This document shows, piece after piece, positions 1 to 7,808 of a stretch of DNA of 64,000 nt. This DNA comes from JAMOBE01 sp039908285. Its GTDB lineage: Bacteria > Pseudomonadota > Alphaproteobacteria > Rhodospirillales > Rhodospirillaceae. Positions within the stretch are counted from its first letter, which is position 1. Each line of letters opens with the position of its first letter. The stretch covers positions 15,655 to 79,654 of the forward strand of contig JAMOBE010000005.1 of NCBI GenBank assembly GCA_039908285.1. The letters are read 5' to 3'. Under the pieces are notes generated by a model. It was not told where the DNA came from. It searched no databases and worked only from the letters and a program-made list of their open reading frames with translations. Position numbers and translations under genes: made by a program.

Positions 1-2
1 TT

Positions 3-278
3 ATATTCACCATAGTATACGGGGGGAGTGATAGCGACATACCGCAGTGGATTAAAGATACTATTTACATTGATATGCGGAAGTTCAGTCTGCTTTCGAA
101 GAAAATTTATTTGGATAAAGAGCTTGACAAAAAGATTCGTGAGATGGTTATGTCGATCTGGGAACGGCACAAAATCATCGATGCTGCCAGCGACAAGTTC
201 ACCATCGACTGCACGACGTTCAAACTGCCTCCGTTGGAGAAGGCTCCATCCAGGTCGCAACCCTTTCCCGGGCGGTAG
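3..278 (+). CDS. 3' end of an AT-rich gene, possibly TIR-domain protein (partial)
   Basis: An open frame enters from the left edge and stops at TAG 276-278, giving about 91 C-terminal residues. Its pattern 'DIPQWIKDTIYIDMR' resembles the end of bacterial TIR domains, where a proline and aromatic segment is followed by a short basic helix, but too little is present to be sure. The next gene starts 2 bp after the stop, so the two are probably co-translated. The first 230 bases are strikingly AT-rich (about one third GC by count at 61-120) against roughly two thirds GC afterwards, which suggests foreign origin. The last dozen residues are already in GC-rich DNA. It could also be a SEFIR or other nucleotide-signalling domain. 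Confidence 0.45.
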   Translation: MFTIVYGGSDSDIPQWIKDTIYIDMRKFSLLSKKIYLDKELDKKIREMVMSIWERHKIIDAASDKFTIDCTTFKLPPLEKAPSRSQPFPGR

Positions 279-280
279 AC

Positions 281-3001
281 ATGACGGACGAGTCGCGCCA
301 ATCAGCCTCGCCCGTGGGCCAGGTCATCACGTTCTATTCCTTCAAGGGCGGGTGCGGGCGCACGATGGCGCTCGCCAACATTGCCTGCCTGCTGGCGCGG
401 CGAAAGGACAAGCCGAGGGTTCTGGTGGTTGACTGGGACCTGGAGGCGCCCAGCCTGCACCGCTATTTCCGCGCCCACCTCGACAAGGACAGGTCCGCGG
501 AGGCTCCGGGACTGATCGATCTGTTCCTTGAACTGGACGGCAAGGTGCCAAAGGAACCGCGGGAAGGGGAGCAGTGTGACCCTGACGAGACGGCGGAGCG
601 CTACATCAAAGCCCTCGACCTCGCCCCATACATCCAAAAGACCGGGATCGAGGGCATCCATCTGCTGGCGGCCGGGCGGTTCGATGCCGAGTACGCGTCC
701 AAGGTCAACACCTTCATGTGGGAAGGCCTGTACTCCCGCTGCCCGCCCCTGTTCCGGACCCTGGCGGCGGCGCTCGCGGCGCGGTACGACTACGTGCTGA
801 TCGATTCCCGCACCGGCCTGACCGACATCGGCGGCATCTGCACCATGCTGATGCCGGAGAAGCTGGTGGCGGTGTTCACACCCAATCGCCAGAGTCTCAT
901 CGGCCTGATCGAGCATCTGCGCGCGACCCTGAAATACCGCAGCGAGTCGGCGGACTTCCGGCCGCTGCTGATCTATCCCCTGCCCTCGCGGCTCGACCTC
1001 ACCGTCAGCGAAAAGTTGAAACTCACCTGGCGACGGGGCGATGGCGGCGACATTCCCGGCTACGAGCCCAAATTCGCCGAGTTGTTCACCTCCGGCTATG
1101 GCCTCGAGGACTGCGACGTCGACGTCAAGGATTATTTCAACACGGTCCAGATCCAGCACATTCCCGAATACTCCTATGGCGAGGAAATCGCCGTCCTTGG
1201 CACGGAGCCGGGAGACCGGCTGTCGCTGGCCGCCAGCTACGAGCTGACCGTGGAATGGCTGGCGGGCGACTATCCGGCCTGGCAGTCCCGCGAGCGGACC
1301 AACGACATCCGTTTCCTGGAACAGGTCACTCAAGAATTGGTCGAGGCGCGGGCCCTCGTCCAGAGCGCCGAAACCCGCGTCGTCGTGGCCAATAAGGCCC
1401 GTGACGTGTACGAGCGCTCCCGCAAGGTGTTCGGAGACGACGACCGACGCACCCTGGTCGCGGGCGACGACCTGGCCCGGGCCCTCCTGGACAACGGCCA
1501 CTGGGCGGAGGCGGAGGGTGTGGCCACCGCCGTGCTTGCACACCGGCACTGGACGACGGACCCGCCACCACCGACCGTAACGGACACTTCCATCAACCCT
1601 CCCCCTCTCCCCCTCGAGGGGGAGAGGGCCGGGGTGAGGGGGTGGGGCAACCAGCACCATCCCGAGAGTTTCGGCACCCCCCTCACCCAACCCTCTCCCC
1701 CCGAAGAGGGGGGGAGAGGGCTTACAAGACGTGCCGTAACGCCGGACACGCTGTCCTCCATCGTTACCCTGGTGGCGAGTCTTCTCCGCCAGAACAAGAT
1801 CGCCGAGGCCGCACGCCACCTTGATGCCGCCACAGCGGCGACACGCGACCTGAGTGACGGTGACCCGGTGAAATGGACGCTTCTGGCCTTGCGGGGCGAT
1901 ATGCTCCATGCCCAGGGTGACTACGTCGAGGCGCGGGCGCTGCGCGAACAGGCACTGACCGCCCGCCGTCGCGTGCTGGGTGAGGAACACCCCAGCACCC
2001 TCACAAGTATGAGCGACCTGGCCTGGACCCTGCGGGCGCAGGGCGACCTGGCCGGGGCGCGGGCGCTGCACGAACAGGCACTGGCCGTCCGCCGCCGCAT
2101 GCTGGGCGAGGAACACCCCGACACCCTCACCAGCATGGACAACCTGGCCGCGACCCTGCGGGCGCAGGGCGATCTGCCCGGGGCGCGGGCGCTGCAGGAA
2201 CAGGTGCTGGCCGTCCGCCGTCGCGTGATGGGTGAGGAACACCCCGACACCCTCACCAGCATGAACAACCTGGCCTTGACCCTGGAGGACCAGGGTGATC
2301 TGGCCGGGGCGCGGGCGCTGGAGGAACAGGTGCTGGCCGTTCACCGCCGCGTGTTGGGTGAGGAACACCCCGACACCCTCACCAGCATGAACAACCTGGC
2401 CGGGACCCTGTGGTCGCAGGGCGATCTGCCCGGGGCGCGGGCGCTGCACGAGCAGGAGTACGCCATCTGCCGCCGCGTGCTGGGTGAGGAACACCCCGAC
2501 ACCCTCACCAGCATGGGCAACCTGGCCTTGACCCTGGGGGCGCAGGGCGATCTGGCCGGGGCGCGGGCGCTGCTGGAACAGGTGCTGGCCCTCCGCCGCA
2601 AGGTTCTGGGCGAGGAACACCCCGACACCCTCGCCAGCATGAACAACTTGGCCGTGACCCTGGAGGACCAGGACGATCTGGCCGGGGCGCGGGCGCTGGA
2701 GGAACAGGCACTGGCCGTTTACCGCCGTGTGCTGGGCGAGGAACACCCCGCCACACTCACCATCATGAACAACCTGGCCTCGACCCTGCGGGCGCAGGGC
2801 GACCTGACCGGGGCGCTGGCGCTGCACGAACGGTTGCTGACCCTCCGCAGCAAGATTCTGGGCGAGGAGCACCCCCACACCCTCGCTACGCTGGATGCGC
2901 TGGCCGAGGTCACCGAGGCCATGGGGGATGCGGAGGGGGCCTTGCGGTTGAAGGCCATGGGCATCGCCCGCCGTCGCCGAAAGGGCAGGGCAATCGGGTG
3001 A
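281..3001 (+). CDS. KGG-type (ParA/MinD-like) ATPase with C-terminal tetratricopeptide repeats
   Basis: A 906-residue protein. Residues 21-29 read FKGGCGRTM, a deviant Walker A of the KGG class with Arg in place of the second Lys. 'VVDWDLEAP' follows at about 49-57 and a 'VLIDSRTG' segment at about 171-178, as in SIMIBI ATPases. Residues about 547-885 are eight 42-residue kinesin-light-chain-like TPRs with the core 'GEEHPDTLTSMNNLA', very similar to each other at DNA level. Residues about 441-480 are encoded by a GC-rich dispersed repeat lying in frame and are probably not a folded domain. The C terminus 'RAIG' plus stop comes from another repeat. KGG-ATPase-TPR proteins of this type accompany TIR-like effectors in NTP-dependent conflict systems, and the upstream gene fits that. 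Function as a defence sensor is inferred. Confidence 0.8.
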   Translation: MTDESRQSASPVGQVITFYSFKGGCGRTMALANIACLLARRKDKPRVLVVDWDLEAPSLHRYFRAHLDKDRSAEAPGLIDLFLELDGKVPKEPREGEQCDPDETAERYIKALDLAPYIQKTGIEGIHLLAAGRFDAEYASKVNTFMWEGLYSRCPPLFRTLAAALAARYDYVLIDSRTGLTDIGGICTMLMPEKLVAVFTPNRQSLIGLIEHLRATLKYRSESADFRPLLIYPLPSRLDLTVSEKLKLTWRRGDGGDIPGYEPKFAELFTSGYGLEDCDVDVKDYFNTVQIQHIPEYSYGEEIAVLGTEPGDRLSLAASYELTVEWLAGDYPAWQSRERTNDIRFLEQVTQELVEARALVQSAETRVVVANKARDVYERSRKVFGDDDRRTLVAGDDLARALLDNGHWAEAEGVATAVLAHRHWTTDPPPPTVTDTSINPPPLPLEGERAGVRGWGNQHHPESFGTPLTQPSPPEEGGRGLTRRAVTPDTLSSIVTLVASLLRQNKIAEAARHLDAATAATRDLSDGDPVKWTLLALRGDMLHAQGDYVEARALREQALTARRRVLGEEHPSTLTSMSDLAWTLRAQGDLAGARALHEQALAVRRRMLGEEHPDTLTSMDNLAATLRAQGDLPGARALQEQVLAVRRRVMGEEHPDTLTSMNNLALTLEDQGDLAGARALEEQVLAVHRRVLGEEHPDTLTSMNNLAGTLWSQGDLPGARALHEQEYAICRRVLGEEHPDTLTSMGNLALTLGAQGDLAGARALLEQVLALRRKVLGEEHPDTLASMNNLAVTLEDQDDLAGARALEEQALAVYRRVLGEEHPATLTIMNNLASTLRAQGDLTGALALHERLLTLRSKILGEEHPHTLATLDALAEVTEAMGDAEGALRLKAMGIARRRRKGRAIG
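1603..1720. repeat. GC-rich dispersed palindromic element inside a coding region
   Basis: The element has a perfect 26-bp palindrome at 1603-1628 (CCCTCTCCCCCTC and its complement), a GTGAGGGGGT / ACCCCCCTCAC arm pair, and a second hairpin at about 1691-1720. Nearly the same sequence occurs between genes at 15020-15136 and 18334-18450. Here it lies in the open frame of the KGG-ATPase without breaking it. Confidence 0.85.
1921..2890 (+). repeat. Eight tandem 126-bp units encoding TPRs
   Basis: Units of 126 bp (42 codons) repeat eight times with high DNA identity, each containing 'gaggaacaccccgacaccct' or a close variant. The outermost units are the most diverged. The low divergence points to recent unit duplication or gene conversion. 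Confidence 0.85.
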
Positions 3002-3031
3002 CGTGAGAACCGGCATCAAGTTTCCCGCAAA

Positions 3032-3092
3032 CTTAAGCCCTCCCCCTCGATGGGGGAGCAAACTTAAGCCCTCCCCCTCGATGGGGGAGGGT
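3032..3092. repeat. 31-bp minisatellite, two copies
   Basis: The unit starts CTTAAGCCCTCCCCCTCGAT and repeats at 3032 and 3063. The reverse complement of the same 31-bp unit occurs four times at 48901-49024. Each unit contains a GC-rich palindrome. Confidence 0.85.
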
Positions 3093-3203
3093 TTGGGTGG
3101 GGGTGGCAGTGAAGCGCGCACAGACGACTGTATATTCGCACAAAAGCTGAATTAACGGGCGCACCCCGATGCACCTACGTGCTGCACCTTCACCCTCACC
3201 CAA

Positions 3204-3234
3204 CCCTCCCCCATCAAGGGGGAGGGCTTTTTTT
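3204..3234 (+). terminator. Intrinsic terminator, part of a dispersed repeat
   Basis: A perfect 9-bp stem CCCTCCCCC / GGGGGAGGG with loop ATCAA (3204-3226) is followed by C and seven T. It would stop transcripts of the KGG-ATPase gene about 200 bp downstream of its stop. Confidence 0.6.
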
Positions 3235-3341
3235 GCGGGAAACGGATGGTTTCTACAGCGAAACCCGTACAGCCCAGTTTGCCCAAACTTGTGTGCACAC
3301 GGTAGCCCCCCGGAAGGGGGGGGAGAGGGCTTTTGGTCGGT

Positions 3342-4820
3342 TCACCCGATTGCCCTGGGACGATACCGGGCGAGAAGGGCCGGCAGGGCTTCCGGCAGGT
3401 CCTCGGCGATGAGGCCCGGGCCGACGGGGCGGGCCGCCTCGCCGTGCAGCCAGGCGCCGGCGCAGGCGGCGGCGAAGGCGTCCATGCCCTGGGCCAGCAG
3501 GCCGACGATGAGGCCGGCCAGCACGTCTCCCGATCCCGCCGTGCCCAGGTCGGGGGGGGCGTTGTCGTTGATGACCGCCCGGCCGTCGGGGGCGGCGATC
3601 ACCGTGTCGGCACCCTTCAGCAGGACGATGGCGCCGCTCTCCGCCGCCGCCGCCCGGGCGCGCTGCAGGCGGCTGCCGGGGGCGGCGCCGGGGAACAGGC
3701 TGGCGTACTCGCCGTCGTGGGGGGTCAGCACGCAGGGGGAGCGGATCGCCTTGAACAGGGTGGCGGACTGGTCGCGAAAGGCGGTGAGGGCATCGGCGTC
3801 CAGCACCGTCGGCCGCTCCACCGCCAGGGCGGCCAGGACGGTCTCGCGCGTCGACTCCCCGAGGCCGAACCCGGGACCGATCAGCAGGGCGTTCCAGCGC
3901 TTGTCGGCGAAGAGCTGGCGCAACGCCTCGGCATCGGACTGCGTCAGAACGATGGCGCCGGGAGAGTCGCCGGCGAAGATCGAGGACACGGACGCGGGCG
4001 CCGACACGGTGACCAGGGCGGCTCCCACCCGCCGCGCCGCCCGGACCGCCAGGCGCCCGGCTCCGCTCATCGGGCCGCCCGCCACCAGGGCGTGGCCCCG
4101 CCGGTACTTGTGGGTATCGGCGGCGAGGGAGGGTAGCCGCCACAGGCCCGGCCCATTGGCAAAGGTCCGGGGAGCGATGGCGTCCAGCACCGATGGAGGG
4201 ATGCCGATATCGGCCACCACCACCTCGCCGCAGTGCGTCCGGCCGGGCAGCAGCAGGTGCCCGGGCTTGCGGCGAAAGAAGGTGACGGTGAGACGGGCAT
4301 GGGGGGCCGCTCCCAGGATGGCTCCGGTATCGCCGTGGATGCCGCTCGGCACGTCCACGGCGACGCAGTCGAGGCTGCGGGCGTCGATGGCCTCCACCAC
4401 CTCGCGGACGACGCCGTCCAGCGGCCGCCCGAGTCCGGCGCCGAACAGGGCGTCCACCACCAGGTCGCAGCGGTCGAGGAGCGACGGCCCCAGCGGCTCC
4501 ACCGCACCCCGCCAGCGCGAGGCCGCCCACGCCGCATCCCCCCTCAGCGCCGACATCTCTCCCGTCAGGCCGACCCGCACCGGCCAGCCGGCCCGCGCCA
4601 GCAGCCTCGCCACCACGAAGCCGTCGCCGCCGTTGTTGCCGGGGCCGCAGAGAATCGACACCCGCCGCGGCCGCCAGCGCCGGCGGATCTCGCGGGCGAT
4701 TCGCCACCCTGCGGCGGCCATCAGGGTCGGACCGGACACGCCCGCCGCCATGGCGGCCTGGTCCGCCCGGTACATCTCCGCCACCGCCAGCAGGGCGGCG
4801 TCATGATCCGGCCGCGTCAT
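3342..4820 (-). CDS. nnr: Bifunctional NAD(P)H-hydrate epimerase / ADP-dependent dehydratase
   Basis: A 492-residue protein of the YjeF-CARKD type that repairs hydrated NADH and NADPH. The N-terminal epimerase half (about 1-210) has GPGNNGGDG at 59-67. The C-terminal kinase-like dehydratase half (about 220-490) has the signature 'GTAGSGDVLAG' near 430. Length matches the bifunctional bacterial form. The last codons 'RAIG' plus stop lie in a 16-bp repeat shared with the end of the KGG-ATPase gene, so the native C terminus may have been replaced or trimmed. The gene stands alone, divergent from dadA with about 95 bp between start codons. Confidence 0.93.
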   Translation of the reverse strand: MTRPDHDAALLAVAEMYRADQAAMAAGVSGPTLMAAAGWRIAREIRRRWRPRRVSILCGPGNNGGDGFVVARLLARAGWPVRVGLTGEMSALRGDAAWAASRWRGAVEPLGPSLLDRCDLVVDALFGAGLGRPLDGVVREVVEAIDARSLDCVAVDVPSGIHGDTGAILGAAPHARLTVTFFRRKPGHLLLPGRTHCGEVVVADIGIPPSVLDAIAPRTFANGPGLWRLPSLAADTHKYRRGHALVAGGPMSGAGRLAVRAARRVGAALVTVSAPASVSSIFAGDSPGAIVLTQSDAEALRQLFADKRWNALLIGPGFGLGESTRETVLAALAVERPTVLDADALTAFRDQSATLFKAIRSPCVLTPHDGEYASLFPGAAPGSRLQRARAAAAESGAIVLLKGADTVIAAPDGRAVINDNAPPDLGTAGSGDVLAGLIVGLLAQGMDAFAAACAGAWLHGEAARPVGPGLIAEDLPEALPALLARYRPRAIG

Positions 4821-4914
4821 GATGTTCCCTCCCTCCGTCGCCGATCACTGTATTTCCGGCTGCCTGCGAGCCTATATACTCTGGTTCGGGATGTGAAGGA
4901 GAGGGGCCGGAACG

Positions 4915-6171
4915 GTGAAAATCATCGTCATGGGCGCCGGAGTGGTGGGGGTCAGCGCCGCCCATCGGCTGGCCGAGGATGGCCACGAGGTGGTGGTGGT
5001 GGACCGCCGGCCGGGAGCGGGGCTTGAGACCAGCTTCGCCAACGGCGGCCAGATCTCGGCGAGCCACGCCGAGCCGTGGGCCAACCCATCCACCCCGTGG
5101 AAGGCGCTGAAATGGCTCGGTCGCGAGGACGCGCCGCTGGTGTTCCGCTGGACGCGGGTCGACCCGGCCCTGTGGGCGTGGGGCCTGCGCTTCCTCGGCA
5201 ACTGCACCGCGGCGCGGGCGCGGGTCAACACCGAGCGCACCCTGCGGCTCGCCCTGTACAGCCGGGCGGCGCTGAAGGCCCTGCGCGCCGAGACCGGCAT
5301 CGACTATGACCAGCGGACCGTGGGCATCCTCCACATCTACCGCGACGCGGTGGAGTTCGCCCACGCCCGCGCCGCCGCCCGCCACATGGCCGCCCACGGC
5401 CTGGCCCGCGAGTCGCTCACCCCCGCCGAGTGCCTGGCCCTGGAGCCGGCCCTGGCCACGGTCGGGCGGAGCCTCGCCGGCGGCCTCCACAGTCCCGACG
5501 ACGAGAGCGGCGATGCCCACCTGTTCACCGTCCGCCTCGCCGACCTGGCGCGGCGGGCCGGGGTCACGTTCCTGTTCGGGCACGAGATCCGCGCCCTGGC
5601 CAGCGACGGCGGCCGCATCACCGGCGTGGTCGGCGCCGACGGCCGGGTGCTGACCGCCGACGCCTACGTGCTGTCTCTCGGCAGCTTCAGTCCCCTGGTG
5701 GCCCGCTCGGTGGCGCTGCGCCTGCCGATCTATCCGGCCAAGGGCTACTCGATCACCATCGACATCGGCACCTCGGCGGCGGCCCCCACCCTCAGCGTCA
5801 CCGACGACGAGCTGAAAATGGTGTACTCCCGTCTGGGTGAGCGCCTGCGCGTCGCCGGGACGGCCGAACTGGCCGGCTGGGACGACCGCCCGACCCCGGT
5901 CCGCGCCGACGCCCTGCTGCGCCACGCCCGGGAGATGTTTCCCGACGCCGGAGACTATGGACGCGCCCAGCAATGGGCCGGACTGCGGCCGAAGACTCCC
6001 GACAGCGTGCCGATCATCGGCCGCTCACCCCTTGCCAACCTGTTCCTGAACACCGGCCACGGCACCCTGGGATGGACCATGGCCACCGGATCGGCCCGCA
6101 TCATCGCCGACCTGATCGCCGGACGGACCCCGGAAATCGACCTGTCGGGACTCGGCCTGGAGCGGTTTTGA
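4915..6171 (+). CDS. dadA: D-amino acid dehydrogenase (FAD)
   Basis: A 418-residue FAD-dependent oxidase of the DAO family, close to DadA, which oxidises D-amino acids (chiefly D-alanine) to 2-oxo acids and passes electrons to the respiratory chain. The dinucleotide-binding motif GAGVVG sits at residues 7-12, followed by the typical 'SFANGGQIS' and, near the C terminus, 'NTGHGTLGWT'. The start is GTG at 4915, chosen because GAAGGAGAGG lies just upstream and the fold begins at residue 1. No dadX racemase is adjacent. It is divergent from nnr. Confidence 0.92.
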   Translation: MKIIVMGAGVVGVSAAHRLAEDGHEVVVVDRRPGAGLETSFANGGQISASHAEPWANPSTPWKALKWLGREDAPLVFRWTRVDPALWAWGLRFLGNCTAARARVNTERTLRLALYSRAALKALRAETGIDYDQRTVGILHIYRDAVEFAHARAAARHMAAHGLARESLTPAECLALEPALATVGRSLAGGLHSPDDESGDAHLFTVRLADLARRAGVTFLFGHEIRALASDGGRITGVVGADGRVLTADAYVLSLGSFSPLVARSVALRLPIYPAKGYSITIDIGTSAAAPTLSVTDDELKMVYSRLGERLRVAGTAELAGWDDRPTPVRADALLRHAREMFPDAGDYGRAQQWAGLRPKTPDSVPIIGRSPLANLFLNTGHGTLGWTMATGSARIIADLIAGRTPEIDLSGLGLERF

Positions 6172-6254
6172 CCCGCAGGTAACGGCGCTCCCAGGAAGGC
6201 GGCGATGATGCAGGCCACGCCCGCCCATCCGCCGTCCAAACAATGGGGTCCACC

Positions 6255-7688
6255 TTATTTGGCGGCGCCTTCGGGAGGAGCGCACGTCACCTCGTCCATG
6301 GCCTCCGTGACCTTGGCCACCATGGCCGTGGCGCCCGCCTGACGGAACAGGTCGAGAGCCTTGCTCCAGTTCCGACATGCCTCCGCCGTGTTGCCGCGCT
6401 TCTTGAACAGGAATCCCAGGTTGCCGTACTGGTCGGCCATGCCGGTCTTGCGTCCGCTCGTCTCGTTCAGGGTCAGCGCCTTGCGGAAGTGCTCCTCGGC
6501 GCCGTCGAGGTCGCCCAGCGTCTTGCGGATCAGTCCCAGGTTGGCGTGGTCGAGGGCCGCCGCCTCCGTGCGGCCAAGTTCCTCGTTCAGGGCCAGCGAT
6601 GTCCTGAAGTGCTCCTCGGCCCCCGCGCTGTCGCCGCGACTCTTGAGGATGAGCCCGAGACTGGCGCGCAGGGTGGCGATGCCGGGCTTGCGGCCGAGGC
6701 CTTCCTCGAGGGCGAGCGCCTTCTTGTACCACTCCTCGGCGCCGCTCTTGTCGCCACGGGCCTGGCGGATCAGTCCAAGTCCCGTACTGGCGTCGGCCAT
6801 GGCCTCCTTGCGCCCGAGGGCCTCGTCGATGGGCAAGGCCTTGCGAAAAAGCTCCTCGGCCCCGTCGAGATCACCCCGCGACTGGCGGAGTCGACCCAGG
6901 ACGGCGCATGTGTCCGCCAGGGCCTTCTTGCGCCCGAGGGCCTCATTGAGGGCCAGGGCCTTGCGAAAGTGGGTTTCCGCGCCATCGATGTCACCCCGCG
7001 ACTTCAGGATGAGCCCGAGGGCGTGGTACTGGTTGGCCATCCCATCCTTGCGATCGAGTTCCTCGTTGAGGGCCAGCGCCTTGCGGTAATGGGTCTCGGC
7101 CTCGGTCATCTCGCCCTGCAACTCGTGGACGACCCCGAGGTTGCCCGAGGCGATGGCGATCGCCTGCCTGTCGCCGGCGGTCTCGCCAATCGCCAGGACC
7201 CGCACCAGGGCGGCCTTGGTCCCCGGCAGGTCTCCGGACCGGCGCAGCAACGCGGCGAGCCGGTTCCAGCCGTCGGCATTGCCCGGGTCGAGGTCCACGG
7301 CCTCCCGGTAGATCCCCACGGCCTTGTCGGGACTACCCTGCACGATCATCCCCCCGAGATGGCGGAGCGCCGCGGCTGCCGCCACCTTGAGGCCCTCGGC
7401 CTTCTTTTCGTCGACCAGCAGGCGGAACTCGCCCTCGGCGGCGGAGGTGTCTCCCCGCCCGAGCCGGGCCAGGGCGTCGTCGATGCGGGCCGTGGACTGG
7501 GGGTCGACGCGAAGGCGCTCCAGAATGCACACCGCCTGTTCCAGCCCCGAGAGCGGCGGCTCGACACCCCCCTCTTTCCCCGTCGCCCGGCACGTCGGCG
7601 TCTCCGCCGCCGCCGCGCCGGCGATGAGGCACGCCGCCGCGACCATGGCCATCGCTCCAACCCGCCAACTCGTCATGAACTGTTTCAT
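6255..7688 (-). CDS. Secreted tetratricopeptide-repeat protein
   Basis: About 477 residues. A Sec signal peptide (residues 1-28, ending AGAAAAE) is followed by an N-terminal helical region and about eight TPR units of 40 residues with the core 'DGAEEHFRKALALNEELGRK'. These are more diverged than the repeats of the KGG-ATPase. The start at 7688 (MKQF) or 7676 (MTSW) is preferred because both begin the signal peptide. The frame is open far upstream, but that part is antisense to the GT41 gene and is not coding. It is divergent from the GT41-type gene with 120 bp between. The role is unknown; periplasmic scaffolding is a guess. Confidence 0.8.
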   Translation of the reverse strand: MKQFMTSWRVGAMAMVAAACLIAGAAAAETPTCRATGKEGGVEPPLSGLEQAVCILERLRVDPQSTARIDDALARLGRGDTSAAEGEFRLLVDEKKAEGLKVAAAAALRHLGGMIVQGSPDKAVGIYREAVDLDPGNADGWNRLAALLRRSGDLPGTKAALVRVLAIGETAGDRQAIAIASGNLGVVHELQGEMTEAETHYRKALALNEELDRKDGMANQYHALGLILKSRGDIDGAETHFRKALALNEALGRKKALADTCAVLGRLRQSRGDLDGAEELFRKALPIDEALGRKEAMADASTGLGLIRQARGDKSGAEEWYKKALALEEGLGRKPGIATLRASLGLILKSRGDSAGAEEHFRTSLALNEELGRTEAAALDHANLGLIRKTLGDLDGAEEHFRKALTLNETSGRKTGMADQYGNLGFLFKKRGNTAEACRNWSKALDLFRQAGATAMVAKVTEAMDEVTCAPPEGAAK

Positions 7689-7769
7689 TCTGTCGGCCAC
7701 TTCGTGTTGCGTCCCCAGAGTCGCACTATCCGTAATGACTGCCGTCTGTGCAAGTCCACTCCAGAAGCC

Positions 7770-7798
7770 TTGCCGATCGATCGGTGACCCACCATACT
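7770..7798 (+). promoter_or_regulatory. Possible sigma-70 type promoter for the GT41 gene
   Basis: TTGCCG at 7770-7775 and CATACT at 7793-7798 are separated by 17 bp, and the ATG follows 10 bp later, implying a very short leader. This is a by-eye match only. Confidence 0.3.
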
Positions 7799-7808
7799 GC
7801 CGCCCGCA

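Larger units (their letters stand above)
3002..3341. other. Non-coding stretch made of dispersed repeats
   Basis: This gap between the convergent KGG-ATPase and nnr genes holds no convincing gene. It contains two units of a 31-bp minisatellite (3032-3092), a pair of inverted GC-rich arms about 3071-3105 and 3190-3226, the terminator at 3204-3234 and a GC-rich hairpin at 3304-3330. The region about 3105-3180 between the arms is unique and shows no recognisable feature. Confidence 0.7.

Noticed and set aside
302..3121. Minus-strand frame of about 939 codons opposite the KGG-ATPase
   Set aside because: Repetitive antisense of the TPR array with no domain; the plus strand has clear motifs.
3169..4806. 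Plus-strand frame opposite nnr
   Set aside because: Arg/Ser/Pro-rich shadow without domain; the minus strand encodes complete Nnr motifs.
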